Of a stretch of DNA of 64,000 nucleotides, positions 28,377 through 38,231 are shown one piece after another. The stretch's first letter is position 1. The number at the start of each line of letters is the position of its first letter. The DNA is from Rapidithrix thailandica. GTDB lineage: Bacteria; Bacteroidota; Bacteroidia; Cytophagales; Flammeovirgaceae. A program made the translations under genes and the position numbers. Location: NCBI RefSeq assembly GCF_039710355.1, contig NZ_JBDKWZ010000001.1, positions 62,001 through 126,000 on the forward strand, in the 5' to 3' direction. The notes beneath the pieces were generated by a model, which saw nothing but the letters and a program-made list of their open reading frames with translations, ran no database searches and was not told where the DNA came from.

Positions 28377-30293
28377 CTAAAGGTGGTGATTCACTGTGGG
28401 GTTCAGGGTAAAGTAAATATTGGTTCCCTGGTTGAGTTTGCTATCGGCCCAAATTTTGCCTCCGTGGCTTTCAACCGTGCGTTTGGCAATGGCCAATCCT
28501 ACGCCAGTTCCTTCAAACTCATGATCTTTGTGTAACCGTTCGAAGACCCCGAAAATTTTATGTACAAAGGCATTCTCAAACCCCACTCCGTTGTCTTTTA
28601 CCCGGTAAGTGTAGCCCCATTGTGTTTCAATCCCTTGTACCTCTATTGTGGCCCGGCTTCTTGTACTGGTGTATTTAATAGCATTTGATAGGATATTGTT
28701 GACCAATTGGGTAACCATGGTTTGATCCCCCTGTGTATGTTTTAATTCGCCTACGTTAAATTCTATGTCTCTGTCCGTACCGTAAGTGAGTTCAAAAAAT
28801 ACATTTTCAAAAATTTGTCTCATATTCAGTGTGCGGACGGTCAAGGTTTGTTGGCTCACTTTGGAATATGCCAGTATATCATCAATCAACGTTCCCATCT
28901 TTTGCGCATTTTTGACAATCACATTGATGGAATGTTGCCCGTTTGCATCCAGTTTGTCAAGATAATCTTCTAACAAAATTTCACAGTACCCATTAATACT
29001 TCTCAATGGAGCCTTTAGATCATGAGAAACGGAATAACTAAAAGAGGCCAAATCTCTATTGGAAACCTCTAATTTCCGTTGTTTTTCCAATAGTTGCTTT
29101 TCGGCCTGTTTTTTCTCATCAATATCAATGATAGAACCTACCATTCGTACCGGTTGTCCATTGGTGTCAAATTGTGCTTGTCCGCTTCCCAAAAACCACT
29201 TATAGGCTCCTGTTTTTGTTTTCAGGCGGTATTCAATAATAAAGGCTTGTTGATGAGTAAAATGCTCTCTCACCAGGTCAAAAGTGGGGGCCAAATCTTC
29301 GGGGTGGAGTAACTGCCGGAAGTTCTCCACGCTGGCTTCGATTTCCCTGTCTTGATATCCTAATAACTGATAGAATTTCGGAGACCACCATTCCTGATCT
29401 TTCTGAACATCTACCCAATCCCAAATGCCGGCTTGTGCTCCTTCGAATACCAAACGGAAGCGCTCTTCACTTTTTTTAAGTGCTAATTCCGCATTTTTCC
29501 GTTGGCTGATATCTTGCACTTGAGATACTAAAAAGAGAGGCTCCCCATTTTCATTTTTCACTATGGAGGTATTCAAGATGGCCCAAATAGTATGGCCTTC
29601 TTTATGGACATATCTTTTTTCGAATTGGGCCGATTCGATCACTCCCTTTTTTAGCTTTTTCATATGATCGACTCCCATCTGTGTATCTGCCTTATAAGTG
29701 ATCGCTTGAAAATTGGTTTTTAGCAATTCCTCTTTGGTATAGCCGGTAATTTGACATAAAACTTTATTTACCCTCAGGAAATGGCCGTCCAGGCCTACAT
29801 GGGCCATGCCCACCGGAGAATATTCAAATGCCCAATAAAATTGTTGATCTACTAATTTTTTTTCTTTTAGCGTTTGCCGGAGTTGATGATTAATGGTTTC
29901 CAGCTCTTGTGGAGATTTTAATTGCAGGGTTTTGGGTAAAATCTTGATCGTGGCAAAAACCGTAATCCAGGAAACGACTGCCGTAAGAAATAAAAAAACT
30001 GCGTTCAGCCGGTATACGGGCTTCCAAAAAATCAGGGCATCTAAGAAGTGGGTGCTTCCGCAAAATAAAATGAATAAGGTAAATAAAAGGAAGATTTTAC
30101 GAAAAGGGAGGTTTTGCCTTTTGCTTACAACATACAGGAGAATCACAGGAATGGTGAAATAGGCCAACCAAATTGCTATATTAGAAAGGATGTACAACCA
30201 ACCATGAACATCCGACCACTTTCCACAAACCCATCTGGCAGGAAAATCTTCTGTTTGAATGAGCTTCGAAAAAAAATCTAGCACCTGATCCAT
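28377..30293 (-). CDS. PAS histidine kinase with ethylene-receptor-like membrane domain
   Basis: A 638-residue membrane sensor kinase. Residues about 30-120 form three helices that resemble the ethylene-binding domain of plant ETR1: WLAYFTIP and FILFCGSTHFLD align with LAYFSIP and FIVLCGATHLIN. Cys78 and His82 match the copper ligands Cys65 and His69, Tyr45 matches Tyr32, but Asn38 stands where ETR1 has Asp25. Two PAS/PAC units follow (about 145-270 and 275-395; SPVGMAHVGLDGHFLRVNKV, GIWDWVDVQK). The kinase core has the H-box SVSHDLKAPLRSINGY (His424) and ATPase boxes NAIKYTS, DNGVGFE and GTGVGLAIAKR. No response regulator is adjacent. The ligand is unknown. Confidence 0.88.
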   Translation of the reverse strand: MDQVLDFFSKLIQTEDFPARWVCGKWSDVHGWLYILSNIAIWLAYFTIPVILLYVVSKRQNLPFRKIFLLFTLFILFCGSTHFLDALIFWKPVYRLNAVFLFLTAVVSWITVFATIKILPKTLQLKSPQELETINHQLRQTLKEKKLVDQQFYWAFEYSPVGMAHVGLDGHFLRVNKVLCQITGYTKEELLKTNFQAITYKADTQMGVDHMKKLKKGVIESAQFEKRYVHKEGHTIWAILNTSIVKNENGEPLFLVSQVQDISQRKNAELALKKSEERFRLVFEGAQAGIWDWVDVQKDQEWWSPKFYQLLGYQDREIEASVENFRQLLHPEDLAPTFDLVREHFTHQQAFIIEYRLKTKTGAYKWFLGSGQAQFDTNGQPVRMVGSIIDIDEKKQAEKQLLEKQRKLEVSNRDLASFSYSVSHDLKAPLRSINGYCEILLEDYLDKLDANGQHSINVIVKNAQKMGTLIDDILAYSKVSQQTLTVRTLNMRQIFENVFFELTYGTDRDIEFNVGELKHTQGDQTMVTQLVNNILSNAIKYTSTRSRATIEVQGIETQWGYTYRVKDNGVGFENAFVHKIFGVFERLHKDHEFEGTGVGLAIAKRTVESHGGKIWADSKLNQGTNIYFTLNPTVNHHL

Positions 30294-30572
30294 AAAATAA
30301 GTATTAATCTTTCTAAAGATAAGTCTTATTTACCATAGGGTAGGTATAAATATACAAAAGAAGGAAGGAAATTAATATGCTTGTATAACGGTCAGGTAGT
30401 GAATCGGTAGCAATTTATTTTCTAGGGCTGTTTATTGTTGTTGGTATTTGAAATGTAGGTAGTAATATCGAAGAAGCGATTAATATCATAATAAGTTGCT
30501 TTGGTTTTTTTAAATAATTCCCCCGGCATCAGAAGAGTTGCCAGGGGATTGGGTTTCTTTTAACTAAGTGAC

Positions 30573-31547
30573 TTAAAAATTGGCTTCTACGATCCGAGCA
30601 TTTCGGCTGGCCTCGGCAAAGTCCATTGGGATGATCCCAAAACGCCCTTTGGCCGGAGTGCTAAAATAATTGCTCACTTTGGGGTTGATTGCATCGGATA
30701 CGGTAGGAATATTCGGAATACCGAACCAACCGGGTTTATAACCACTGGTAAAGTTGATATACAACCTGTCAGCGTTTCCGGTTTTTGCTTCATTGAGCAG
30801 GCTTTCAATCGAATTCCATTTCTGGTTGTTGTCCGGTACTTGGTATACATCTTGAACTTTCAGCAGCGCCTGTGGGGTATTGATTTCAAAAGTCGTATTG
30901 TCTTGCCAGGCAGTGGCGTTGATCCCTTTGGGCGTATTGTTTGCCGAAAAGCGTCTTAACAGTACGATTTTACCTCTTACTTGCTCTAAGGCAGGCACAT
31001 TTTCCGCCAGATACCATTTGTCAGGATTGGCTTGTAAGTAACTTTCCAAGGTAGCTTCAAAAGAGCGGGTATTGTTTTCAGGTTCATGCTCTTCTTTTAT
31101 CGACATGACAATGCTTTCCGTAGGATTAGCATTCAGAAAGTTAAAGCAATAGTTCAATACGTCCGTAAAGTTCATATGTTGGTATACTACTCCATGGTGG
31201 ATGGTAAACGCATCACCAATGTGGCGGCAACGGATGTCCAAAAAACGAGTACCTGCTTCCAATTGCTCTCCTATGGTCAGATCCTGGCATTTGGCCGAAC
31301 CGGAAAGTAACGGGTGGTCATAACGTGCCCCGGAATCATGGGTGCCCGGAATGCTAAGCTCGGACAGTTTTAGATTTCCGTTCAAAGCACTCATCCAATT
31401 GTGGAGCTCATAGGAAACACCGGTGGCTATTTTAGGAACAGGAGCACCGGAAGATGAAGATTCCCGTGCCAAAGGTTCAACGGTTTCATTTTGACAGGCT
31501 TGAAAACCAAAAGCCAAGAGTAACAATACAAGGAATAACTTTTTCAT
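30573..31547 (-). CDS. PI-PLC-type phosphodiesterase lipoprotein
   Basis: A 324-residue lipoprotein (lipobox LAFGFQAC) with a phosphatidylinositol-specific phospholipase C X-domain. The catalytic His-Asp is in LSIPGTHDSG (His70), the substrate Arg in FLDIRCRH and the second catalytic His in FTIHHG (His117/118), in the order known from Bacillus PI-PLC. The family cleaves phosphatidylinositol or GPI-type phosphodiesters to a cyclic inositol phosphate. It is the last gene of the sigma/FecR/SusC/SusD block on the same strand, which argues that this system imports a phospholipid head group or inositol phosphate (inference). Relatives of unknown activity exist, so the precise substrate is open. Confidence 0.88.
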   Translation of the reverse strand: MKKLFLVLLLLAFGFQACQNETVEPLARESSSSGAPVPKIATGVSYELHNWMSALNGNLKLSELSIPGTHDSGARYDHPLLSGSAKCQDLTIGEQLEAGTRFLDIRCRHIGDAFTIHHGVVYQHMNFTDVLNYCFNFLNANPTESIVMSIKEEHEPENNTRSFEATLESYLQANPDKWYLAENVPALEQVRGKIVLLRRFSANNTPKGINATAWQDNTTFEINTPQALLKVQDVYQVPDNNQKWNSIESLLNEAKTGNADRLYINFTSGYKPGWFGIPNIPTVSDAINPKVSNYFSTPAKGRFGIIPMDFAEASRNARIVEANF

Positions 31548-31685
31548 GTGTAGGAAGATGTTAAAAACAGTTGAAAAGAACGTTAGTCGCTAGTTAAGTT
31601 GCTCGATAAATAGCTGTGATGGGAACTTATAAGTATATCAATTGAAAGGTTAAAAGCGAAGGAAAGAGGCAGTGATTTGACTACA

Positions 31686-31729
31686 CTCCCTCCCTCAATC
31701 CTTCTCTCCTTCATTCCCTCAACCCCTTT
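31686..31729 (-). repeat. Purine-rich 8-nt tandem array behind SusD
   Basis: Read on the minus strand, in the sense of the gene that ends at 31733, this is a run of 8-nt units of the form AGGGxxTG (AGGGGTTG, AGGGAATG, AAGGAGAG, AAGGATTG). It begins directly after the SusD stop. Related arrays lie behind the M61 peptidase and the pentapeptide gene. Confidence 0.7.
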
Positions 31730-31732
31730 AAA

Positions 31733-33256
31733 TTACCAGCCTTGGTTTTGTGTTAAAACTCCGTTACTGGCTTCAATTTCATGGGGAGGTAATGGCCATA
31801 CATGATGAATTTCCGGATTGAATTGCGGACGGGCAGGCCATACTTCAGTTCCGTCATGGCCGTGTAACGGCTTTGCGTAGGTAGCATCGGCATCTCCCCA
31901 ACGGACCAAATCAAAATGACGGTCGCTCCATTCTCCGGCCAATTCACATCTTCTTTCATGTTTCAAATCCACGATGGTAGCACCAGTGATAGGCGCCAAT
32001 CCGGCCCGTGCCCGCACCGCATTCAAGGGAGCATCTCCGTTTTGTCCGCTGGCAATTAATGCTTCTGCTTTGATCAACAATACCTCTGCATAGCGCATCA
32101 AGGGCACGTTCAGGTCGGTAGTGGGTTTGTCTCCGTTCGGGTTTACCCGGTCTTTGTTTTGGAAAGGCTCGGTGTATTTGCCAAACATATATCCGGTCTC
32201 GTTATTAGAAGTCTGTGTCCAGGTAAAATCCTCTCCGAAATAATTAAATACGGTTCCTTCTTTGAAGATGGTCACATCTCTACGGGCATCTCCGTTTTCA
32301 TATTCGTCAAACAATTCTTTGGTAGGCTGGTAGTAACCCCAACCGTTGTATTTCCCCCAACCTTTGTTTTCAAACATTACTCCAGGTAAAATGCTTCCGG
32401 TTTGTGTGTTGGAAACTACAGACCAGATGTACTCGGGACTCCAATTGTTCGCAGCTGAAAAAACACCTCTGAAGTCCTCCGTAGGATTGCCTGTGTTGAT
32501 CAGGGCATGCTCTCCGGAATTGATCACCCGGTTGGCTGCTTCAACGGCTTTGGCATATTGCGCTGGATCGTATTGGGCCCAGTACAAGTAGGTTTTGGCC
32601 AGGTAGGCATTGGCTGCATGTTTGTGCGCCCGGCCTCGATCCGCTTCGCCATAGCTGGAAAATTCGGGTAGTAATTGGGCTGCTTTTTCCAATTCGCTGG
32701 CGATGTATTGGTAATTGTCAATGACGCTTCCGGGTCTGGGCAGGTTGTAATCCAGCATATTCTCCCGGTCAATGATAGGGATTCCTGCCCGTTGGTCACC
32801 AAAGTGGTAGGCCAATTCCAGGTACATCACCCCACTGAAGAAATAGGCTTCCCCTAAAGAGCGGTTTTTAAGAGCCGTATCAATCTCTTCGATTTTATCA
32901 ATGTTATTGATCACATCATTCGCCCGTTTGATAACTTTGTACTTATAGCTCCAGATATTTCGGGTATACCCTTCATTTCCGGTACAAATAAAATTTTTGA
33001 TCTTATCGGGCGCATCTTTTACCCGACCGGTTACCATATCATCACTGGCATTGATAAACCAGAAATACCCCCGGCCATACATTTGATCCCATTGCATGGG
33101 TTCGTACAAGGCATTTACCGCGGAGATGGCGTCTGCTTCGCTTTTCCAGAAGGTGGCTGAAGTAGGAGGTCCATAGGGTTCCAGGTCCAAAAACTTCTCA
33201 CAACTGCTCAATAATAGTACAAGCAATGCAGAAAAAATATATATAGGTTTTTTCAT
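31733..33256 (-). CDS. SusD/RagB-family nutrient-binding lipoprotein
   Basis: A 507-residue surface lipoprotein with lipobox LLLSSC and the typical start EKFLDLEPYGPPTSATFWKS. The helical RagB scaffold is seen in SLGEAYFFSGVMYLELAYHF and RYAEVLLIKAEALIASG, and the C-terminus in KHERRCELAGEWSDRHFDLV and VWPLPPHEIE. It follows SusC by 52 bp on the minus strand and forms the ligand lid of that transporter. A purine-rich octamer array follows its stop codon. Confidence 0.93.
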   Translation of the reverse strand: MKKPIYIFSALLVLLLSSCEKFLDLEPYGPPTSATFWKSEADAISAVNALYEPMQWDQMYGRGYFWFINASDDMVTGRVKDAPDKIKNFICTGNEGYTRNIWSYKYKVIKRANDVINNIDKIEEIDTALKNRSLGEAYFFSGVMYLELAYHFGDQRAGIPIIDRENMLDYNLPRPGSVIDNYQYIASELEKAAQLLPEFSSYGEADRGRAHKHAANAYLAKTYLYWAQYDPAQYAKAVEAANRVINSGEHALINTGNPTEDFRGVFSAANNWSPEYIWSVVSNTQTGSILPGVMFENKGWGKYNGWGYYQPTKELFDEYENGDARRDVTIFKEGTVFNYFGEDFTWTQTSNNETGYMFGKYTEPFQNKDRVNPNGDKPTTDLNVPLMRYAEVLLIKAEALIASGQNGDAPLNAVRARAGLAPITGATIVDLKHERRCELAGEWSDRHFDLVRWGDADATYAKPLHGHDGTEVWPARPQFNPEIHHVWPLPPHEIEASNGVLTQNQGW

Positions 33257-33308
33257 TATCTGAATAGTTTGAGTCTGTTACAAATTTTTTGTGCTCTACA
33301 TCCTGGAA

Positions 33309-36300
33309 TTAAAATTTCAGATTTACACCCAGGATGTAACTACGGGCTTGCGGATACCTTCCTTGATCGATGCCTTGGTTCACAATCACTTCCGGATCCA
33401 TACCCGAATAGTCTGTGAGGGTGAACAGGTTGGTAGCCGTGAAGTAGAGACGCAGTTGGTTGACTCCGATTTTGTCAATGACTGAAGAAGGCAACGAATA
33501 TCCCAATGTCAGGTTTTTCAAACGCATATAGGAAGCGTCTTCCAGGTACCAGTCGGATACGGTGCCGAAATTATTGTTTTCGTCCTTGACGGAAACTCGC
33601 GGGATATCGGAACCGGGGTTTTCGGAACTCCATGCATTTTTGATATCGGCCAGCATGTTATAGCCTTGCGTAGGTTTTAACGTGCTGAATTTCATTCCGT
33701 TGAATACGGTTACATCGGATGCTCCCTGGAAGAAGATACTCAAGTCAAAGCCTTTGTATTCGAAACGGGCATTCAAACCGTATGTAAAATCAGGGAAGGC
33801 ATCGCCTTTGAATACCTTGTCGTTTTCGTCCAGTTTGCCATCCTTGTTCTGGTCGACAAACTTCAAATCCCCGGGTTGTGCGTATTGTTGAATCAGGTTA
33901 CCGTCAGGCCCTTTGTGGGCTTGCACTTCTTCATCGGTTTGGAAAATACCGGCTGTTTCATATACATAGAAAGAATATAAAGGCTGGCCTACTTCTGAGC
34001 GTAAAGGACTCAGTATTCCCCGTACGTTTTGACTATGTGCAATTCCCGGAACTCTTTCCAAACGGGTCATTTCATTTTTAACCGTTGAGATATTTCCCGA
34101 AATACTGTATTTGAAATCTTGCTTCATTTGTTGATAGCCCAGCGAAAGCTCAAAACCTTTGTTACGGGTATCTCCTACATTGAAGTAAGGGGCTCCGTCT
34201 ACGCCTGCGGTTCCTACTACCGGTGGGGCCATGACGAGGCCTTTCGTATCTTTGATAAAATAATCGAAGGTCAGGCTTACACTTTCGTCAAACAAGGCCA
34301 AATCCAAACCAATATCCGTTTGCCGGGAAGTTTCCCAAGTGACATCTTGATTGATCAAACGATTTTCCGCATAGCCTAAGTAGTTGTCATAAGAAGCGGG
34401 GTCACCCAGAATGGCCCGGGTACGGCTGAGTACGGAAAACATATCGTAAATTCCTAAAGTACCTAAATTTCCGATTTCTCCCCAACTGGCTCTTAATTTC
34501 AGGTTGTTGATGACCGAAATTCCTTGTAAAAAAGGTTCGTTGGATACTTTCCAGGCACCGGAAATAGCCGGAAAAACGTTGCCGCGATTGTCTGCATGCA
34601 AACGGGCACTGGCATCGTAGCGGAGACTTCCGGTAAAGAGATATTTGTCTTTGAATGAATAATTCACCCTTCCTATAGCGGAAACCAAGCGGTCTTTATA
34701 ACGGTTGCCGTCCGGTTGAGCAAAAGGTCCGGTAGCATTGGGAAAAAATCTTCTGGCGATGTCTTCGTCTTCAAAACCTTGTGCACTCATGGAGAAGTAT
34801 TCCCGGTTGTTTTCCTGGGCGGTAAAACCGGCCAAAACTTTGAAATAGTGATCACCAACTTGCTTGTCGTAAGATAAGGTATTTTCCACTACCCATTTGG
34901 TTTGCACGGAACTGTATTGGTATAATTCGTTGTAATCGAATATTTTACCGGGTTCTGTGATTTTAGAAGTAAACCTTTTTTCCGTATAGTTGATGCGAGT
35001 CAAGCCCGTATTTAATTTATAGATTAAGCCGGGCAACAACTCAATATCTACAAAGGCATTGGCATTGATGGTGGTGGTGGGCCTGTGGTTGTCCAGGCGG
35101 TTCAGATAAGCCACCGGGTTGATCAGGTCTCCGTAAGAACCCGCATATGTGATATTGTCTCTGGGAGTCACTCCACTGTAGAGGTTATTTTCTTTGTCGT
35201 CCCAAATAACAGCACTGGGAGGGTAGTAGATAGCCGTGATAATGGCTCCGGTATATCCGGAATTGGTATTGACGCCAAAATTTCCATCGGAATGGCTGAT
35301 CGACAAGTTTTCTCCGATGGTGATGTTGTCGCGCAAATGATAGCTACTATTGAGACGGAAATTGTAGTTTTCAGAGTAGGTGTTTAACAAGGTACCTTCA
35401 ATTTTCCGGTATCCCAAGGAGGCCAAAAAGTTGCCTTTTTCACTGCCGCCACTGACGCTCAAATCGTAATTTTGCATTTCTCCTTTGCGGAATATCTCAT
35501 CCATCCACTGAGTGCGGGTTTCGAAACCGTAAGGGTTTTTGCTTTCGTCGATATAATCCCTGCCGTTGTAATCGTCTGCATAACCGGCATTGTCAAAGGC
35601 CAGGTTCATTACTTCGGCATATTCACGGGCATTCAAGGGAGTCAATTTTTTCCATACTTGTTGAAAACCCCGGTAGGCGTTTAACGAAACCTGAGCTTTT
35701 CCGGAGGTACCTTTTTTGGTCTCTACCATAATGACCCCTGAAGCCGCTTGTACTCCATAAATAGCGGCAGAAGCGGCATCCTTTAATACTGTCATGGATT
35801 TGATATCACCCGGGTTAGGCAGAGGGGCACCCGGTACTCCGTCTACTACATATAAAGGTGCTTCGTTAGCCATGGTGCCGATTCCGCGGATACGGACTTG
35901 TGGCGTAGAAGTAGGATCCCCTCCGTCATTGACTACAATGACCCCGGGAGTAGTTCCCTGAAAAATTTGGCCTACGTTATAAATAGGCCTTTCTTCTACC
36001 ATCGATTCCGCGTTGACCGTTTCGATGGCTCCGGTCAAGTCTTTTTTCTGTACACTACCATACCCCACGACTACAATTTCTTCCAATTGCATCATATCGG
36101 TTTCCAATGTGATGTTGAGGACACTTTGCTTGTTTACCGCTACCTCACGGGCAACATAACCCACATAGCTGACAACCAAAACGGCATTGTCAGGAGCCGA
36201 TAACTGAAAACGGCCTTCGATATCACTTACCGTTCCTTTGGAGGTGCCTTTGATCAATATGCTGACTCCCGGGATCGGTTCCCCGTTTTGAGCATCGGTA

Positions 36301-36728
36301 ATGGTACCGGAAATCACTTGTTCCTGTACCGGTGCTACCTTATCAGAAATGATGTCGAAATCGGCAGTTTCTTGCTTTTGTACGACAATTTGATTGTCAA
36401 CGCGCAAAAATTTTACTCCGGCTTCCCTGGAGAGTTGTCTGAGAATGTTTTCCAGGTTATCGCTTTTGGTGTCAATATTTACTTTCTTTCTTAACGGAAT
36501 GTTCTCGTTGTTATAAGAGAAGTTGAAAGCAGTGCTGTTCTCGATGATTTTGAAAGATTGGGCCAAGGATACTTTGCCGGCTTCTATGCTCAAAACGACA
36601 TTTTTGAGCTTTTGGGCATTGGCCAGCTCAGCGGAAAAAACCAGCGTCACCAGCATACTTTGAAGTATCATTCCAAATGCTACGCTTCTGGACATAAGAA
36701 TTAATAATTCGATAAACTTTTTTTTCAT
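33309..36728 (-). CDS. SusC-type transporter with STN signalling domain
   Basis: A 1139-residue TonB-dependent transducer. After the signal peptide (ending in FSAELANAQ) there is an STN domain (VVLSIEAGKVSLAQSFKIIE to VKFLRVDNQIVVQK), which contacts a FecR protein in the periplasm. Then come the carboxypeptidase-regulatory-like domain (ISGTITDAQNGEPIPGVSIL), the box EEIVVVGYGSVQKKDLTGAI, the plug and the barrel, ending in YILGVNLKF. The ATG at 36728 is chosen because longer starts would precede the signal peptide. STN plus the upstream FecR and sigma genes mark ligand-induced, cell-surface-signalled expression. Confidence 0.95.
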   Translation of the reverse strand: MKKKFIELLILMSRSVAFGMILQSMLVTLVFSAELANAQKLKNVVLSIEAGKVSLAQSFKIIENSTAFNFSYNNENIPLRKKVNIDTKSDNLENILRQLSREAGVKFLRVDNQIVVQKQETADFDIISDKVAPVQEQVISGTITDAQNGEPIPGVSILIKGTSKGTVSDIEGRFQLSAPDNAVLVVSYVGYVAREVAVNKQSVLNITLETDMMQLEEIVVVGYGSVQKKDLTGAIETVNAESMVEERPIYNVGQIFQGTTPGVIVVNDGGDPTSTPQVRIRGIGTMANEAPLYVVDGVPGAPLPNPGDIKSMTVLKDAASAAIYGVQAASGVIMVETKKGTSGKAQVSLNAYRGFQQVWKKLTPLNAREYAEVMNLAFDNAGYADDYNGRDYIDESKNPYGFETRTQWMDEIFRKGEMQNYDLSVSGGSEKGNFLASLGYRKIEGTLLNTYSENYNFRLNSSYHLRDNITIGENLSISHSDGNFGVNTNSGYTGAIITAIYYPPSAVIWDDKENNLYSGVTPRDNITYAGSYGDLINPVAYLNRLDNHRPTTTINANAFVDIELLPGLIYKLNTGLTRINYTEKRFTSKITEPGKIFDYNELYQYSSVQTKWVVENTLSYDKQVGDHYFKVLAGFTAQENNREYFSMSAQGFEDEDIARRFFPNATGPFAQPDGNRYKDRLVSAIGRVNYSFKDKYLFTGSLRYDASARLHADNRGNVFPAISGAWKVSNEPFLQGISVINNLKLRASWGEIGNLGTLGIYDMFSVLSRTRAILGDPASYDNYLGYAENRLINQDVTWETSRQTDIGLDLALFDESVSLTFDYFIKDTKGLVMAPPVVGTAGVDGAPYFNVGDTRNKGFELSLGYQQMKQDFKYSISGNISTVKNEMTRLERVPGIAHSQNVRGILSPLRSEVGQPLYSFYVYETAGIFQTDEEVQAHKGPDGNLIQQYAQPGDLKFVDQNKDGKLDENDKVFKGDAFPDFTYGLNARFEYKGFDLSIFFQGASDVTVFNGMKFSTLKPTQGYNMLADIKNAWSSENPGSDIPRVSVKDENNNFGTVSDWYLEDASYMRLKNLTLGYSLPSSVIDKIGVNQLRLYFTATNLFTLTDYSGMDPEVIVNQGIDQGRYPQARSYILGVNLKF

Positions 36729-36846
36729 AAATTTGAATGTTTTTAAAAATCCATAAGGGTGATTTTGAACACAATAAGCCCCCGTAGGCAAATGATACTT
36801 CCACTATCATGAGCCTCTTGAAAAATGGGTTTATTAACGATGTTGG

Positions 36847-36868
36847 GAAGTGCCTGGCCGGGCACTTC
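36847..36868. promoter_or_regulatory. Hairpin between FecR and SusC
   Basis: A perfect 8-bp inverted repeat (GAAGTGCC with GGCACTTC) with a 6-nt loop in the leader between the FecR stop and the SusC start. In the minus-strand transcript no U-run follows, so partial termination or mRNA processing that separates regulator and transporter levels is more likely than full termination. Confidence 0.45.
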
Positions 36869-36919
36869 TTTTCTTGGAAATGTGTGGAAATTATTTTTGC
36901 ATAGGCAGATCTGTTTGTA

Positions 36920-37960
36920 TTAGTAACAACCTTTTCCTGAGATAAATAAAGTGTCCCCGTGATACGCACAGGATAAGTTATTGGCATATTCCAATACCTG
37001 CATCACACTGGGAAGAGCTTCGTTTTCAAACCGGGCCTTCAACCTGCAACGGGCGATTCCGGCATGGCTGAGTTGTACGGATATGCCATACCAGTTTTCC
37101 AGTTTTTGGGCAACCACATCCATGGGTTCGTTGTCCAAAATCAGTACGTTTTCTTTCCAAGCAGTAAGAACGGATGGGTCAAAGCCTTGGCTGATTGCTC
37201 CACTGGCTGCTGACTTTACGAAAGTGTATTGTTCCAAAGGAGCCAAATACACGGCAGTATCTTTTGCGCTTTGAGGGTTGCTTACTTCCACTTTCCCTTC
37301 TACCAGTGAAATTTGTAAGGCTTCTTCGTGTGCAAAAGCCCGTACGTTGAAGGAAGTACCCAATACCTTGGTGGCTACTTCTCCCGTATGTACTACAAAG
37401 GGTTTTTCGGGATTTTTTACTACTTCAAAATAAGCTTCTCCTTCGAGTTGTAAAGCCCGGACAGAACCGTTGAATCCCTCCTGAAAACGTAGTTTACTGT
37501 GAGTGTTCAGATATACTTTACTGCCGTCCGGCAGGCGGTGAACGGACCTTTTTCCTTTGGGATTTTCCAATAGAATCCAGTTTGGGATAGCGGCCTCTTG
37601 CGAGGTTTCAATGGGATTCCACAGGTAAATGGCGGCAGCCATCAACAAAATTCCTGCGGTAGCGGCTACTTGCGTCCATGGAAAACGGACCGTAGGTTTA
37701 TTGACTGGGGATTGTCGTTTGGTTTTTTCCTGTTCCAGTCTGTGGATGTTCCTCAACAGTTCTTGTTTATTGCTTTCCAGTTGGTACCTGTCCGAATGAG
37801 GGGCTTTGCCTTTTTTGTTCCATACGGCACTGACTTGTTGAAATAGCTGTTCTGCCTCCCGGTTGGATTCCAGTAGCTTTTTCAACTCATCAATTTCCGG
37901 CTCGGTAGCTTCTTTAGAGAGGTATTTTGTAATCAATACCCATACATGTTCATGATCCAT
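36920..37960 (-). CDS. FecR-family anti-sigma factor
   Basis: A 346-residue inner-membrane anti-sigma regulator. A cytoplasmic sigma-binding N-terminus (KYLSKEATEPEIDELKKLLE) is followed by one membrane helix (VAATAGILLMAAAIYLW, about residues 100-116). The periplasmic FecR domain shows RLPDGSKVYLNTHSKLRF, GEAYFEVVKNPEKPFVVHT and VLGTSFNVRAF, and the C-terminal STN-like part has LEYANNLSCAYHGDTLFI. The ATG at 37960 is chosen. It sits between the ECF sigma gene and the STN-bearing SusC, the standard order for trans-envelope signalling. Confidence 0.94.
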   Translation of the reverse strand: MDHEHVWVLITKYLSKEATEPEIDELKKLLESNREAEQLFQQVSAVWNKKGKAPHSDRYQLESNKQELLRNIHRLEQEKTKRQSPVNKPTVRFPWTQVAATAGILLMAAAIYLWNPIETSQEAAIPNWILLENPKGKRSVHRLPDGSKVYLNTHSKLRFQEGFNGSVRALQLEGEAYFEVVKNPEKPFVVHTGEVATKVLGTSFNVRAFAHEEALQISLVEGKVEVSNPQSAKDTAVYLAPLEQYTFVKSAASGAISQGFDPSVLTAWKENVLILDNEPMDVVAQKLENWYGISVQLSHAGIARCRLKARFENEALPSVMQVLEYANNLSCAYHGDTLFISGKGCY

Positions 37961-38231
37961 TGGCAAGCCCAATATTTTTCTCTTTGAAGAGAAATGATTT
38001 ACATTTTTTCAATTTTATATTCAGAGAACAGGTCTTAAAGACCCTAACTCCTTCACTACTAAGACAACAAAAACGGAAAAGACCTATGAGCCGATTTTGT
38101 TAACGTTAAATGAAATTGAGTTAAGGAATTGTGACAAACCGGAGAAGAGCTGGAAAGAGTATTATTGACAACGGATAAAAAAGCGGAGCCGTGAACCTTG
38201 GTGACGAAAGCTTGAGGTATTTTTCACTTTC

